A DNA stretch of 64,000 bases, taken from assembly GCA_020796225.1 (NCBI GenBank), contig CM036771.1, positions 29,556,176-29,620,175 of the forward strand, read 5' to 3'. The number at the start of each line of letters is the position of its first letter. Positions within the stretch are counted from its first letter, which is position 1. Position numbers and translations under genes: made by a program. Source of the DNA: Arion vulgaris. Its lineage: Eukaryota > Mollusca > Gastropoda > Stylommatophora > Arionidae. Positions 46,873 to 56,906 of this stretch are shown here, piece by piece. The notes beneath the pieces were generated by a model, which saw only the letters and a list, made by a program, of their open reading frames with translations, searched no databases and was not told the DNA's origin.

Positions 46873-47200
46873 CAGTTACGTTCTTCGCAGGGAAATTTAG
46901 TTTAAATCTATTTGTAAACTCCTTAAAGAAACATGCCACGTTGCTTCAAAATCGGCTTCTTCCCATTAAAAACAATACGTTTTCTCTCCATGCATCGGCC
47001 AGTAAAATCTGATACAACAGATTTCCCGTGAAAGTTGACAACAATTTAAAATGTCCCTCATTTCGGTTGCCAGTAAAACCTGATACAATTGAATTCCCGA
47101 GAAGTTGAAAAAGACAATTTGCAATTTTTTTTTCAGATTATTAACTGATCGACGTGTATAAAAAAATTGGTCCGAACGTGAATCGAGCCAATGTATACTG
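46873..47200 (+). repeat. Repeat R copy 2, partial
   Basis: It contains GGGAAATTTAGTTTAAATC, ACCTGATACAATTGAATTCC, GATTATTAACTGATCGACG and CAATGTATACTGCAATGCAG, as in copies 1 and 3. It ends at about 47200, next to the DDE transposase region. Confidence 0.8.
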
Positions 47201-47244
47201 CAATGCAGTCCAAATATGACCATGCTCCTCTATCAATTTGTCAA

Positions 47245-48230
47245 TTTGAAATTTCTTTGACTTTTGTGTCTACTTTACAAAGGGACAACAATTCTGGTTT
47301 GAAGTAAGTTTAATTGAACGGAATATTTTCTCTGATGAGCCACATCTCTATTGCATCTTTTGTGCTCGATGTCGTATGTATTTTGTCTTCTTGTGATATA
47401 ACATTGTGATATGACGTATTGTCCATTATGAGACAAGATGGTCTATCTAAAGATGGAAAAACTGTTTTCTGGAGCCAATTTCTAAATATTTGGCCATTCA
47501 TCTCTGCGTGATAATCCCTATTGTCTGTAGACTTTGAAACGAAAACGAGTTCAGCATTCTGCAATAACCCATTATGTCTACTACCACCGTGGGCTATGAC
47601 TAAACGTTGTCCTTTACTACTTGGTACATATCGCTTTATCCTTCCATCTACTGACTGCCATTCCTTTGCATTGGCGTGATGTGCATTGATCCATGTTTCA
47701 TCCAAATACACAATATCATAACTTTCTCTGCGCATTTCTCTTACTTCACGTAGGTACGTGCTTCTCATGACTACTAAATGCGGCTGCTCGCAAATAATAT
47801 TTATTCCGCTCGTATACTTTCTAACGGTGAAGCCTAATGTCCTTATAACTTTCCACAACGTACATTTAGATAACTCAATGTCATTGTTCTTCCTTAAACA
47901 AGTCTGCAACTTTCTTACAGTCACTGTTTCTTTGCAATCCAACATTTTCACAATTGCTCGTCGTATAACCTCCTTGTCAAAGCTATCTACAATTGACTTT
48001 CTACCGGCTATTTGTTTATTGTTTGGAGGGTTTATTCTTGATTCATGCATCCATCGACGAAATGACAGTTTACACAAACCCAAAGCATGCACTGTTCTCT
48101 TTTCGGGGTTTAAAATAGATTGATAATGTCTTCCACGATCAGCTTCTCGACTAAAATATAAGTACAGCTTCATTGGAATGCTTTGAAGTGTGCAGAATTT
48201 CACTTTCAATCCCATTCTGTAATATAGCAA
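47245..48230 (-). CDS. DDE (IS630/Tc1-type) transposase-like protein, nearly intact
   Basis: A 306-codon single-exon ORF (48230-47310). N-terminal HTH-like part with GLCKLSFRRWMHESRINPPN and RRAIVKMLDCKETVTVRKLQ; then DDE core with DIVYLDETWINAHHANAKEW (first Asp), KGQRLVIAHGGSRHNGLLQN, YHAEMNGQIFRNWLQKTVFP and SCLIMDNTSYHNVIS (second Asp). The frame meets TAA at 47310 but continues without a shift for about 20 codons (TYFKPELLSLCKV) to a stop near 47245, so one substitution probably truncates it. Widespread in invertebrate genomes as DDE-endonuclease proteins. TIRs not identified; it sits between R copies 2 and 3. Confidence 0.8.
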
Positions 48231-48599
48231 GAATCATCCAACGTTTCTGGTAAATGGTTTCTGATAAACTCCCCCACTGCCTGTATTGGTATAGTCTTTA
48301 CCTCTGAGCATATCCTTCAAGTGTGACACCAGCTTCTAAACGGAAAAAACCGTGCACATGAGAAAATATGTTGTTGACCACAGAAGTTTGGGTGTGAAGC
48401 TGTAAAATCTTTTAAAATGTGTCCTTTTACACTGACAAGAGTTTTATATACCCTATATAAACAAACATGGAAATAAGCTGTACAATCTACAAGACAACAA
48501 CATTTTTTGTTTGGTCATTCATATTTCAAGTTTGTATGCAAAATTTCATCATCGTTGTTGAAATGATTGCAGAGTTATAGATTTTTAAACAGTGGCAAA
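48231..48599. other. Unannotated stretch between the DDE transposase and repeat R
   Basis: Probably includes the transposon 5' end, but no terminal repeat was recognised. Confidence 0.4.
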
Positions 48600-49395
48600 C
48601 ATTTGTAAACGCACTATAGTTGTAATATTTCACCACTTTTGAAGCGACATTTGTAAAGTTATCCTTTTACGCTGATCTTCTGAGCCCACATAAACTGTCC
48701 CTCATTTCAATTGTCAGTAAAATCTGATACAATTGAATTCCGTGGAAGTTGAAAAAGACAATTTGCAAATTTTTTTTTTTAGATTATTAACTGATCGACG
48801 TGTATAAAAAAAAATTGGTCCCGAACGTGAATCGAGCCAATGTATACTGCAATGCAGGCAAGCACGTTATCAACTACTCTACATAAACGTATAAATAAAT
48901 GTGTTTAAAATACGTTATAATAATAGTGACGTTATCATAGCATTAAGGACTTGAGCGGAAAGTAATATTCTTTGTAAAAATTCGTATGTATGTGCTGTGA
49001 CATTCGTAACTTTGTTGTATTGTTTGCTTGATAAAGGCCTTGTAGGTCGAAAGGTTGTTGTCTATTGTATTTATTATTATATTTTGTAAAGTACCGTATT
49101 TTGTGATTACGCGTTTCTCAGCGAAATTAACAACATGATCATGTGACCGGGAACGTCGTGAAAATATTGAAAGACAATTTCGGCAATTTCTATGCAGAAT
49201 GACCATTTGCGTTAAGTTGGGAATATGGTTATAGAAACGTATAAAAGTCTAGTTTTATAATTTTTCCCTCTTCGTATCCATGAAAGCCACATTTTTGCCA
49301 AATTTCAAGTGCGTAGGATGTCCAGATATCTCCAAACAAATGGGAAAGACATACAATTTCATTCATCTTTGTCTTATATATATATTAGATAACCA
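48600..49395 (+). repeat. Repeat R copy 3 (most complete)
   Basis: A continuous copy of R. It shows the uninterrupted site GATTATTAACTGATCGACG that X copy iv hit in copy 1. It contains GATAAAGGCCTTGTAGGTCG and TTTTGTAAAGTACCGTATTT, shared loosely with 29240-29300 and 4271-4310. No coding capacity. Confidence 0.85.
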
Positions 49396-49514
49396 GTATA
49401 TCTGTTTTGAGACATCTTAAAAAAATACCTCTAGCCAGTGTATCGGCTCAGAAGGGTGAAGGGGTTAATATACTGAAAACTAAAACTGCGAGAATTAGCG
49501 AAACAAATTACAAA

Positions 49515-49648
49515 CCAGTTATCATCATTGGCGAGGAAACCAATAAAATGGTAAGCAGATTTTCACGCCAAAAATTAGTCAGAAGCGCCACACCAGGCGC
49601 ATGGCTACTCCTGAATTCATAGCGGGCGAATACAGAAAAAGAAGAAGT
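49515..49648 (+). mobile_element. SINE type 3 / X tail, 5' truncated
   Basis: It reads TTGGCGAGGAAACC, CGCCAAAAATTAGTCAGAAG, CACCAGGCGCATGGCTACTC and CTGAATTCATAGCGGGCGAA, ending AAAAAGAAGAAG. It matches the X copy iv 3' end. Its tail abuts the tail of a minus-strand LINE A at 49649. Confidence 0.75.
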
Positions 49649-50035
49649 CATCATCATCAGGTGCCGTACGGCTGGCGTAGGCGATCATGGATCTCCACAA
49701 ATCTCTGTCTCTGGTGTTTGCTATAATCTGAGATGTTGACATTCTCCCGTGCCATGAAGTCAGGCTATCCAAAATTTCTCTGTCTGTCTTCCTCTGTTTC
49801 GTCTCCCTCGATTTACCGGTTGTTACAATGTGTTCTGAACCTCCCTTTCTTATCACATGCCCGAAACATGATGACTGCCTCTTTCTTATATTAGCGATAA
49901 GCTTTCTCTGTGTCTTGACCCTATTCAACACCTCAACATTAATCATTCTTGTGTAAAACCACATCTCTGTGTCTTGACCTCATTCAACACCTCAACATTA
50001 ATCATTCTTCTGTAAAACCACATCTCTGTGTAGAA
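49640..50035 (-). pseudogene. LINE family A, 3' end
   Basis: One open frame reads NVEVLNRVKTQRKLIANIRK, RQSSCFGHVIRKGGSEHIVT and DLWRSMIAYASRTAPDDDD, with a (GAT)n tail at 49649-49660. The segment 49973-50034 duplicates 49911-49972 almost exactly (TCATTCTTCTGTAAAACC), a local 62-base tandem duplication at its 5' side. Confidence 0.85.
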
Positions 50036-50118
50036 AGCTGTAGTAAACTTAAAAACGAATTGTTTAACATTGAGGTTTTTCTAATCTTAAACAAATAATC
50101 AAGGATGAAATGTGGACA

Positions 50119-53100
50119 TACACAGAATATTAACATACACAGAATATGAACATACATAGAATATTAACATACATAGAATATGAACATACACAGAATATTA
50201 ACATATACAGAATATGAACATATACAGAATATTAACATACATAGAATATGAACATATACAGAATATGAACATACACAGAATATGAACATACACAGAATAT
50301 GAACATATACAGAATATGAACATATACAGAATATGAACATACATAGAATATGAACATATACAGAATATGAACATACACAGAATATGAACATACACAGAAT
50401 ATGAACATATACAGAATATGAACATATACAGAATATGAACATATACAGAATATGAACATATACAGAATATGAACATATACAGAATATGAACATATACAGA
50501 ATATGAACATACACAGAATATGAACATATACAGAATATGACTTCAGAAGTAGAACCAAGCATAACACTATCAGAGATCAGAAATGCTGTAAATATGGCCC
50601 CACCTAATAAAACACCAGGCCCAGACAATATCCGGCCGACCTAATCAAAGCAACTAAAGAGGTAGGAATCAGCTGGCTCCATAGACTATTCAACCAAGTC
50701 TGGATCACACAAGAAACACCAGAAGATTGGAGGAATGCTACACTTGTTCCCATCTGGAAGAAGAAAGGTAGCAAGAGGGACTGTACAAAGTATAGAGGCA
50801 TAGCGCTACTGAGCCACACTGGGAAAATATTCTGCAAAATACTTGAGAAAAGGCTCCGCCACATCATCGAGCCACAGCTTAATGACTCCCAAATGGGATT
50901 CAGGAAGAACAAAAGCTGTACAGACGCAATATTCGCCCTCAGACAGTTAGTAGAAAGGACTATCGAATCCGACAAACATTTACACGTTGCATTTGTAGAT
51001 CAGGAAAAGCGTTCGACCGCGTAGATAGGCACAAGTTGTGAAAATACTAACAACCTATGGGGTTAATGAACACCTAATCAACCTTTGCAAGAACATTTAT
51101 ACTGACAGCCAATGTACGATTAGAACAAATACAGGATTATCAGAAAAGTTTCACGTAGGGTCAGGAGTAAGACAAGGTTGCGTACTATCCCCGCTGCTAT
51201 TCATCACGTACATTGACCACATTTGTAAAATAGCTAACACCAGCGAAGGAAACAACCTCGGAGAACTCTTAAATGAATTTCTTTTGCAGACGATCAGGCA
51301 ATCATATCAACAACAGAAGAACAGCTACAACAACACATCAACAGACTCCAGTTAGCATGTAACGAATACAACATGAGAATTAACATCGACAAAACAGAAG
51401 TAATGACATTCGCCAGAGAGGAAAACACTACCAACATCTCCATCGATAATCATCTACTAAATCAAGCAAAAGATTTCACATACCTGGGGAGCATTTTTTC
51501 AGCAAATGGAAGAATAACTAATGAAATTCAACACAGATGCAACAAAGCAAATCAAATGATAGGGCAAATGGCGCCAATTTTAAGATGCAAACACGTCACC
51601 ATGAACACAAAAAGAGCAATGTTCAACACAATCTTTCTTCCCACACTATGTTACCAGTGCCAAACCTGGACGCTGACAACAAACGATAGAAGAAAACTAG
51701 TCACAACAGAGATGAAGTGTCTACGCAGAATGCTGGTGTAACAAGAAGAGACCGGTTGAGAAATGAAGACATCAGGAAAAAAGTGGGTACAACATCAGTA
51801 CTAGACTTCATCAAGAAACAACAAATTAAATGGTTCGGTCACGTAAGCAGATTACCATCAGACAGTGCACCCCAAAGAGCAATGCTGCTCCGATACAATG
51901 GGTACAAAGCAAAAGGCTGGCCACCCAAAAAGATGGACCTCAGAGATAACAGAGGCGACGAAAGAGACTATCTACGAAGCGCATACTAGGCCCGTTTTAG
52001 AAATCTCTTCCTGACCTGACGCTGTGAGGCATACAGGATTCGAGAAAGAAGAAGAAGACAGAATATGAACATACATAGAATATGAACATATACAGAATAT
52101 GAACATACATAGAATATGAACATATACAGAATATGAACATATACAGAATATGAACATATACAGAATATGAACATATACAGAATATGAACATACACAGAAT
52201 ATGAACATACACAGAATATGAACATATACAGAATATGAACATATACAGAATATGAACATATACAGAATATGAACATATACAGAATATGAACATATACAGA
52301 ATATGAACATACACAGAATATGAACATACACAGAATATGAACATACACAGAATATGAACATATACAGAATATGAACATACACAGAATATGAACATATACA
52401 GAATATGAACATACACAGAATATGAACATACACAGAATATGAACATATACAGAATATGAACATACACAGAATATGAACATATACAGAATATGAACATATA
52501 CAGAATATGAACATATGCAGAATATTAACATACATAGAATATGAACATATACAGAATATGAACATACACAGAATATGAACATACACAGAATATGAACATA
52601 CACAGAATATGAACATATACAGAATATGAACATACACAGAATATGAACATATACAGAATATGAACATATACAGAATATGAACATACATATAATATGAACA
52701 TACACAGAATATGAACATATACAGAATATGAACATACACAGAATCATACACATAATATGAACATACACAGAATATGAACATACACAGAATATGAACATAC
52801 ATAGAATATGAACATATACAGAATATGAACATACACAGAATATGAACATATACAGAATATGAACATATACAGAATATGAACATATACAGAATATGAACAT
52901 ACATATAATATGAACATACACAGAATATGAACATATACAGAATATGAACATACACAGAATCATACACATAATATGAACATACACAGAATATTAACATACA
53001 CAGAATATGAACATATACAGAAAATGAACATACATAGAATATGAACATACACAAAATATGAACATACAGAATATGAACATATACAGAATATGAACATACA

Positions 53101-53245
53101 CAGAATATGAACATATACAGAAAATGAACATATATAGAATATGAACATACACAAAATATGAACATACACAGAATATGAACATATACAGAATATGAACATA
53201 CACAAAATATGAACATACACAAAATATGAACATACACAGAAACAT
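50119..53245. repeat. 17-bp minisatellite, split by a LINE
   Basis: Units of GAACATATACAGAATAT or GAACATACACAGAATAT run over 50119-50540 and 52058-53245. The minus strand has no stop in any of the three frames (51-base cycle MFIFCICSYSVYVHILY), giving long artificial ORFs, up to 426 residues. Variant units include ATTAACATAC, CATAGAATAT, CATATAATAT and a deleted form near 52742 and 52962. Confidence 0.97.
50541..52057 (+). mobile_element. LINE family E, 1.5-kb insertion in the 17-bp array
   Basis: The TSD ACAGAATATGA (50530-50540, 52058-52068) is minisatellite sequence. The insert reads an RT: KTPGPDNI, then RKNKSCTDAIFALRQLVERT, GSGVRQGCVLSPLLFITYID, FADDQAIISTTEEQL (motif C, near 51288), FLPTLCYQCQTWTLTTNDRR, RRDRLRNEDIRKKVG and KQQIKWFGHVSRLPSDSAPQ. 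It ends AGAAAGAAGAAGAAG. About four single-base indels and one TGG-to-TGA change break it. It is 5' truncated before the RT fingers and has no endonuclease. It is the youngest-looking LINE here. Confidence 0.94.
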
Positions 53246-53698
53246 GTTCCACATTTTACGGATAGAAAAACAAGGAAATAAAGGGATACTTGAACGTTTA
53301 TTAACCAGAAGAGAATTACTGAGAGAAATTAAGCAAAGACACAAATATTTGGTGTTTAAAAAGACATGTCACCGATGAGGACCACTTTGGCAGAAAGGTT
53401 GAGGACGGACAGGCAAGATGACATCACGTGATGAATAAACAAGAGGTTTCCAGATTTAAAAAGAAAATCATAACTAGAGACAGTGTTAGAAATCTATTTC
53501 ACTTCATCTGATCGTATTGTCCAGCGTACACTCTCAAATGTCAGATTGTATATATTCAGACAAGCACGGGTCAGCCTAGGTTTGTTAGTTTTCAAATATA
53601 TTGGAGAGATACAATCGAAGAGCACAAATGTTTTCTATGTTCTTCACATATGGGTCACGTTTGCAGCAAATGTTGGACAACCATTTTGTCTGTTACAC
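53246..53698. other. Unannotated stretch
   Basis: Mixed sequence after the 17-bp array. Short ORFs exist but match no family I know. Confidence 0.4.
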
Positions 53699-53711
53699 AG
53701 TCACACTAATC

Positions 53712-53986
53712 TTCTTCTTTGAACGCTCCACATCGATCACTTGTTAAACCACTCTTTGTGATTTGTATGTGATCTGAGCCTAACAGTGATTGTACCCTGT
53801 ACCAGTTATGTGCCTGTTATGCGTTAGTTTTACAATTAGGCCAGCACATCCTATTTCTGCGACGCTTTTTATTTACTGTACTAGGGTAGCTTCCAAGGCC
53901 CTATCTTAGTCGCCTCTTACGATATGCCTTGCAGGTCGCAGTATTACTATTATTTGCTCCCCTAGAGCAGCGGCAACGCACGGGCA
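53712..53986 (-). mobile_element. SINE type 2 with TSD
   Basis: The 13-base TSD AGTCACACTAATC (53699-53711, 53987-53999) flanks 275 bases. The minus strand ends GAGCGTTCAAAGAAGAA and carries the core GTAAGAGGCGACTAAGATAG. Confidence 0.9.
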
Positions 53987-53999
53987 AGTCACACTAATC

Positions 54000-54274
54000 A
54001 AATGTTTCTATTTTTAGTTACGTGGATGGGTGTAATTCAGTCAGTTGAGCCAGCCAGCGTACAGTCTGAAGATCTAACTTTCTCTTCTTGTTTAACTAAG
54101 ATGGTAATATAATTATTCATTCGGGTGGCTTATATGTTCTCATTCCAATCTTGTTGATCGTATCTTCTCCTGATAGATATACTCTCCTCTTCATTTGTAT
54201 ACATGCATACGTCAAGGGTGATTTCCTTCCTTCTTTACAAATCTACATACATCTGAACTCACATATACACATAT
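54000..54274. other. Unannotated stretch
   Basis: No feature recognised. Confidence 0.4.
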
Positions 54275-54480
54275 GTCATCATCATCTTCAGGTGCCGTGC
54301 CGGCTTGCAGTAGGTGATCATAGGTCTCCATAAATCTCTGTCCCCGGTATTTGCTATTATCTCAGATGCTGACGCTCTTCCGTGCCATGAAATCAGGCTG
54401 TATACAATTTTCTTCTGTTTTCCTCTGTAGTGTCTCCTTGATTTTACCGGTTGTCACAATGTGTTCTAAACCTCTCCACC
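54275..54480 (-). pseudogene. LINE family A, 3' end
   Basis: Minus-strand remnants GLEHIVTTGKIKETL and AGTAPEDDDD, with a (GAT)n tail at 54278-54290. Degenerate copy. Confidence 0.7.
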
Positions 54481-54484
54481 TCAT

Positions 54485-55050
54485 CTTCTTCTTCTTTTAT
54501 CGTCACACTGTTACCGGGTTGTTGCCCTGTGTCATGGTTTTCTGTTTTTGTCTTGCGCTGTTCTGGTGACTTGCGTGATTGCTATTTTAGCTCTTTGACA
54601 TGCTTATGCTGTCACCTAACTATCTTTTTCGTGGTCTTACTCTCGCCTTACTTCCTGATATTCTGTTGTAGAAGACTCTGTATACTGTGGAGTTTGGATA
54701 CATTCCTAATAAATGGCCAAACCTCTTCATTCTTTGTTTCTCATTGCAATTCAAGCAAGGCTCTGTGCCACCTTTCTTTCTTATGCTGATGTCGGTGACT
54801 GTCTTTTCTGGTGTTGTTGGCAACTTTTCGCAGGAACAGCATTTCACATGTAGTTATTTTTTTGCGAGTGCACTTTGCTCATTGTACATGACGCCGGTGT
54901 TATCGTGTTTTTTGTTCAGTTTTCCCCACAATTCTTGAGCAATGGGGCTTGAACAAACAAATCCTCTACCGGTTTGCTGGACCTGTTGTAGATTCATCCT
55001 TTCTATCACCTGTTCGAAAAATGACGATTGCATATTTCTTATATTGAAAT
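54485..55050 (-). pseudogene. LINE (family G), 3' part
   Basis: The minus strand reads NIRNMQSSFFEQVIERMNLQ (LINE A-like, 55045-54985), then KKGGTEPCLNCNEKQRMKRF, GHLLGMYPNSTVYRVFYNRI and KARVRPRKR, ending in (GAA)n at 54485-54498. The two parts may be separate insertions. Not functional. Confidence 0.6.
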
Positions 55051-55479
55051 AGATATACATATATATACACACATGTACCACCAATTAATGCACAAGAAAA
55101 TAGACACGGCGGACGTTTTTCTAATCTAAGTAACTACACATAAAGATTGTAAGTAGCAATAGGTAAATTCTCTAGCAACTTTACAACAGAAGAAGATGTT
55201 TGGAAACTGCAGAAACTCAAATGTGAGAAGAAAGAGCAAATAAGCAATAGTGTCTTTCAGTGATGAACGATGTAGTTGTATCATTAAGTAGTCATTTTAA
55301 AATGCAGAAATAAATAAACTAGGAAAAACACTATATAATATATGCGAGCAGTTGAATAAAATAGCTGCGATACAATGACTGACAGTACATTGCAATATAC
55401 ACTGGATAGGTTGGTAAAGTAGGGGGCAGAGCTCCAATAACCTGATATCAGCTTAAATTATGAAGAGTCAAAGGCAATT
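55051..55479. other. Unannotated stretch
   Basis: AT-rich sequence with no feature recognised. Confidence 0.4.
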
Positions 55480-55722
55480 AATTCAAAATGCAACAATTCA
55501 TACACTTACCTTTATCTTTGTCCCAGGTCATGCTGGGGTGAAGGGCAATGAGAGAGCGGTTGCACTGGCGGCAATGCTGCGATCGAGAATGGGTCTTCTA
55601 TGGACAAAAGCGACACAATCAACGCTCTAAGAGAAAACATACGCTCTGAAGATTTCAACGAAGAAGATAATGGATATTCTCTATCTCGGTTTGTGCGCAA
55701 GTTGTACATACCGATATGCAGT
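55480..55722 (+). pseudogene. LINE family H, RNase H fragment
   Basis: It reads FIFVPGHAGVKGNERAVALA (RNase H block with the conserved GH-GNE), then DKSDTINALRENIRSEDF. Frameshifted. Similar to 57637-58135. It ends near 55715, where a hAT terminus begins. Confidence 0.75.
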
Positions 55723-56906
55723 GCCGGATTAAGCTAGCGCTGGGCCTGTAGCAAATTTTAGCGCGGGGCCCTAGATTTTGTATGATAATAAAATAAAACA
55801 CAACTTTTACAAACGAACTTGTCTCGATTTACTGTGAGTAAATTTAGAGATACCACTAGACAAATCAATTCCTCTTAGTAAATTACATCCAATGTTCATT
55901 AAGGTGAGGTTAGACGATCTTGTCCCATCATGTTCCTTAACTCACTTTTTATACGCTTTAATGTCGAAAAAGAACGTTCTCCGCTGCAATTAGTAATCAT
56001 TAAAGACAAGTAAATTCGTAAGACTATTCCAACATTTGGGAAACACAACTCTAATGAATTTTACATTATAAGTTTATAAAATTGCAGTTCAAGAGCCTCA
56101 TGTTTTTCGTTGTTAATAACAGCAGCTACATTAGTTTTAAGAAGTTCTGAGAACTGCACAAGTTTGTCGCTTAGGATTTCTTCCAAATTCTCTTGGTAAG
56201 AGCTGACAATATTTGGAGCTCTGTAACATATTTTAAATGCCGAAGTGTTCCAAATACTACAGTCACTCGATGGTACGCTTCCGTTCGTTTAGCTAAGGCA
56301 GACAGTACATTATCAATTATGACAATAGACACTTTACTTTCAAACTTGTGTTTGGGTGTTTGATTTTCTACAACTTCATCGAACGTAGTAGAGCCTCTGA
56401 AATCGTCGTACTTAGTATTTCGCTTGTGTCGTCTTAAAGTTTGTTGCTGATATTTATGACAGTCAGTCAGGATTTTGGCTTTGGCCTCAATATCTGAAAA
56501 TGTAAGCCGCATTGCTTGAACCTACCCGTGTAACGATTCATGAAGGGCGTATCCCATGTTAAAGTCTTGATCAGGTGGCTGTAATGAAGCGCTAGATGCG
56601 TGCAAGCGTTTTAGAATTCCGTTCCATGAAATGGTCATTATTCCTGTTTCCAACATACTCTTCTCCAAAACTAATCCATACGCCTGAGTACGACACTCTA
56701 CCTTTTTGATCCATGTTATTTGAGATGTCATCCAAAACTTGTTTGTTAGTGGTAAAACCACATAAAAGTGCCTTTGACGCATGAGCTCGTGCAGACCACT
56801 TGGTGTCCGACAGTCTCTTCAAAGTCGGGAGTTTTGAACCAGTATCTTCCAGTGCTTTTGTAAGAATGCACAATCGATAGGTAAAAGCGGATAAGAATGT
56901 ATAGAG
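55723..56906 (-). pseudogene. ZMYM1-like hAT element, 3' part
   Basis: Left end CAGTGCCGGATTAAG (55723) resembles a hAT TIR. The minus strand reads, right to left, YTFLSAFTYRLCILTKALED, LKRLSDTKWSARAHASKALL (the conserved SDT-WSAR block), DFNMGYALHESLHG, a linker, then the C-terminal TNCSGERSFSTLKRIKSELR with GQDRLTSP (hAT dimerisation domain, near 55910-56000). Frameshifted. The N-terminal part is cut off at 56906 by the ZBED5-like hAT palindrome and is not found on its far side. Confidence 0.82.

Noticed and set aside
51972..53344. Minus-strand ORFs of 86-426 residues, Cys/Tyr-rich
   Set aside because: They are the stop-free translation of the 17-bp array in each frame, with no conserved ends.
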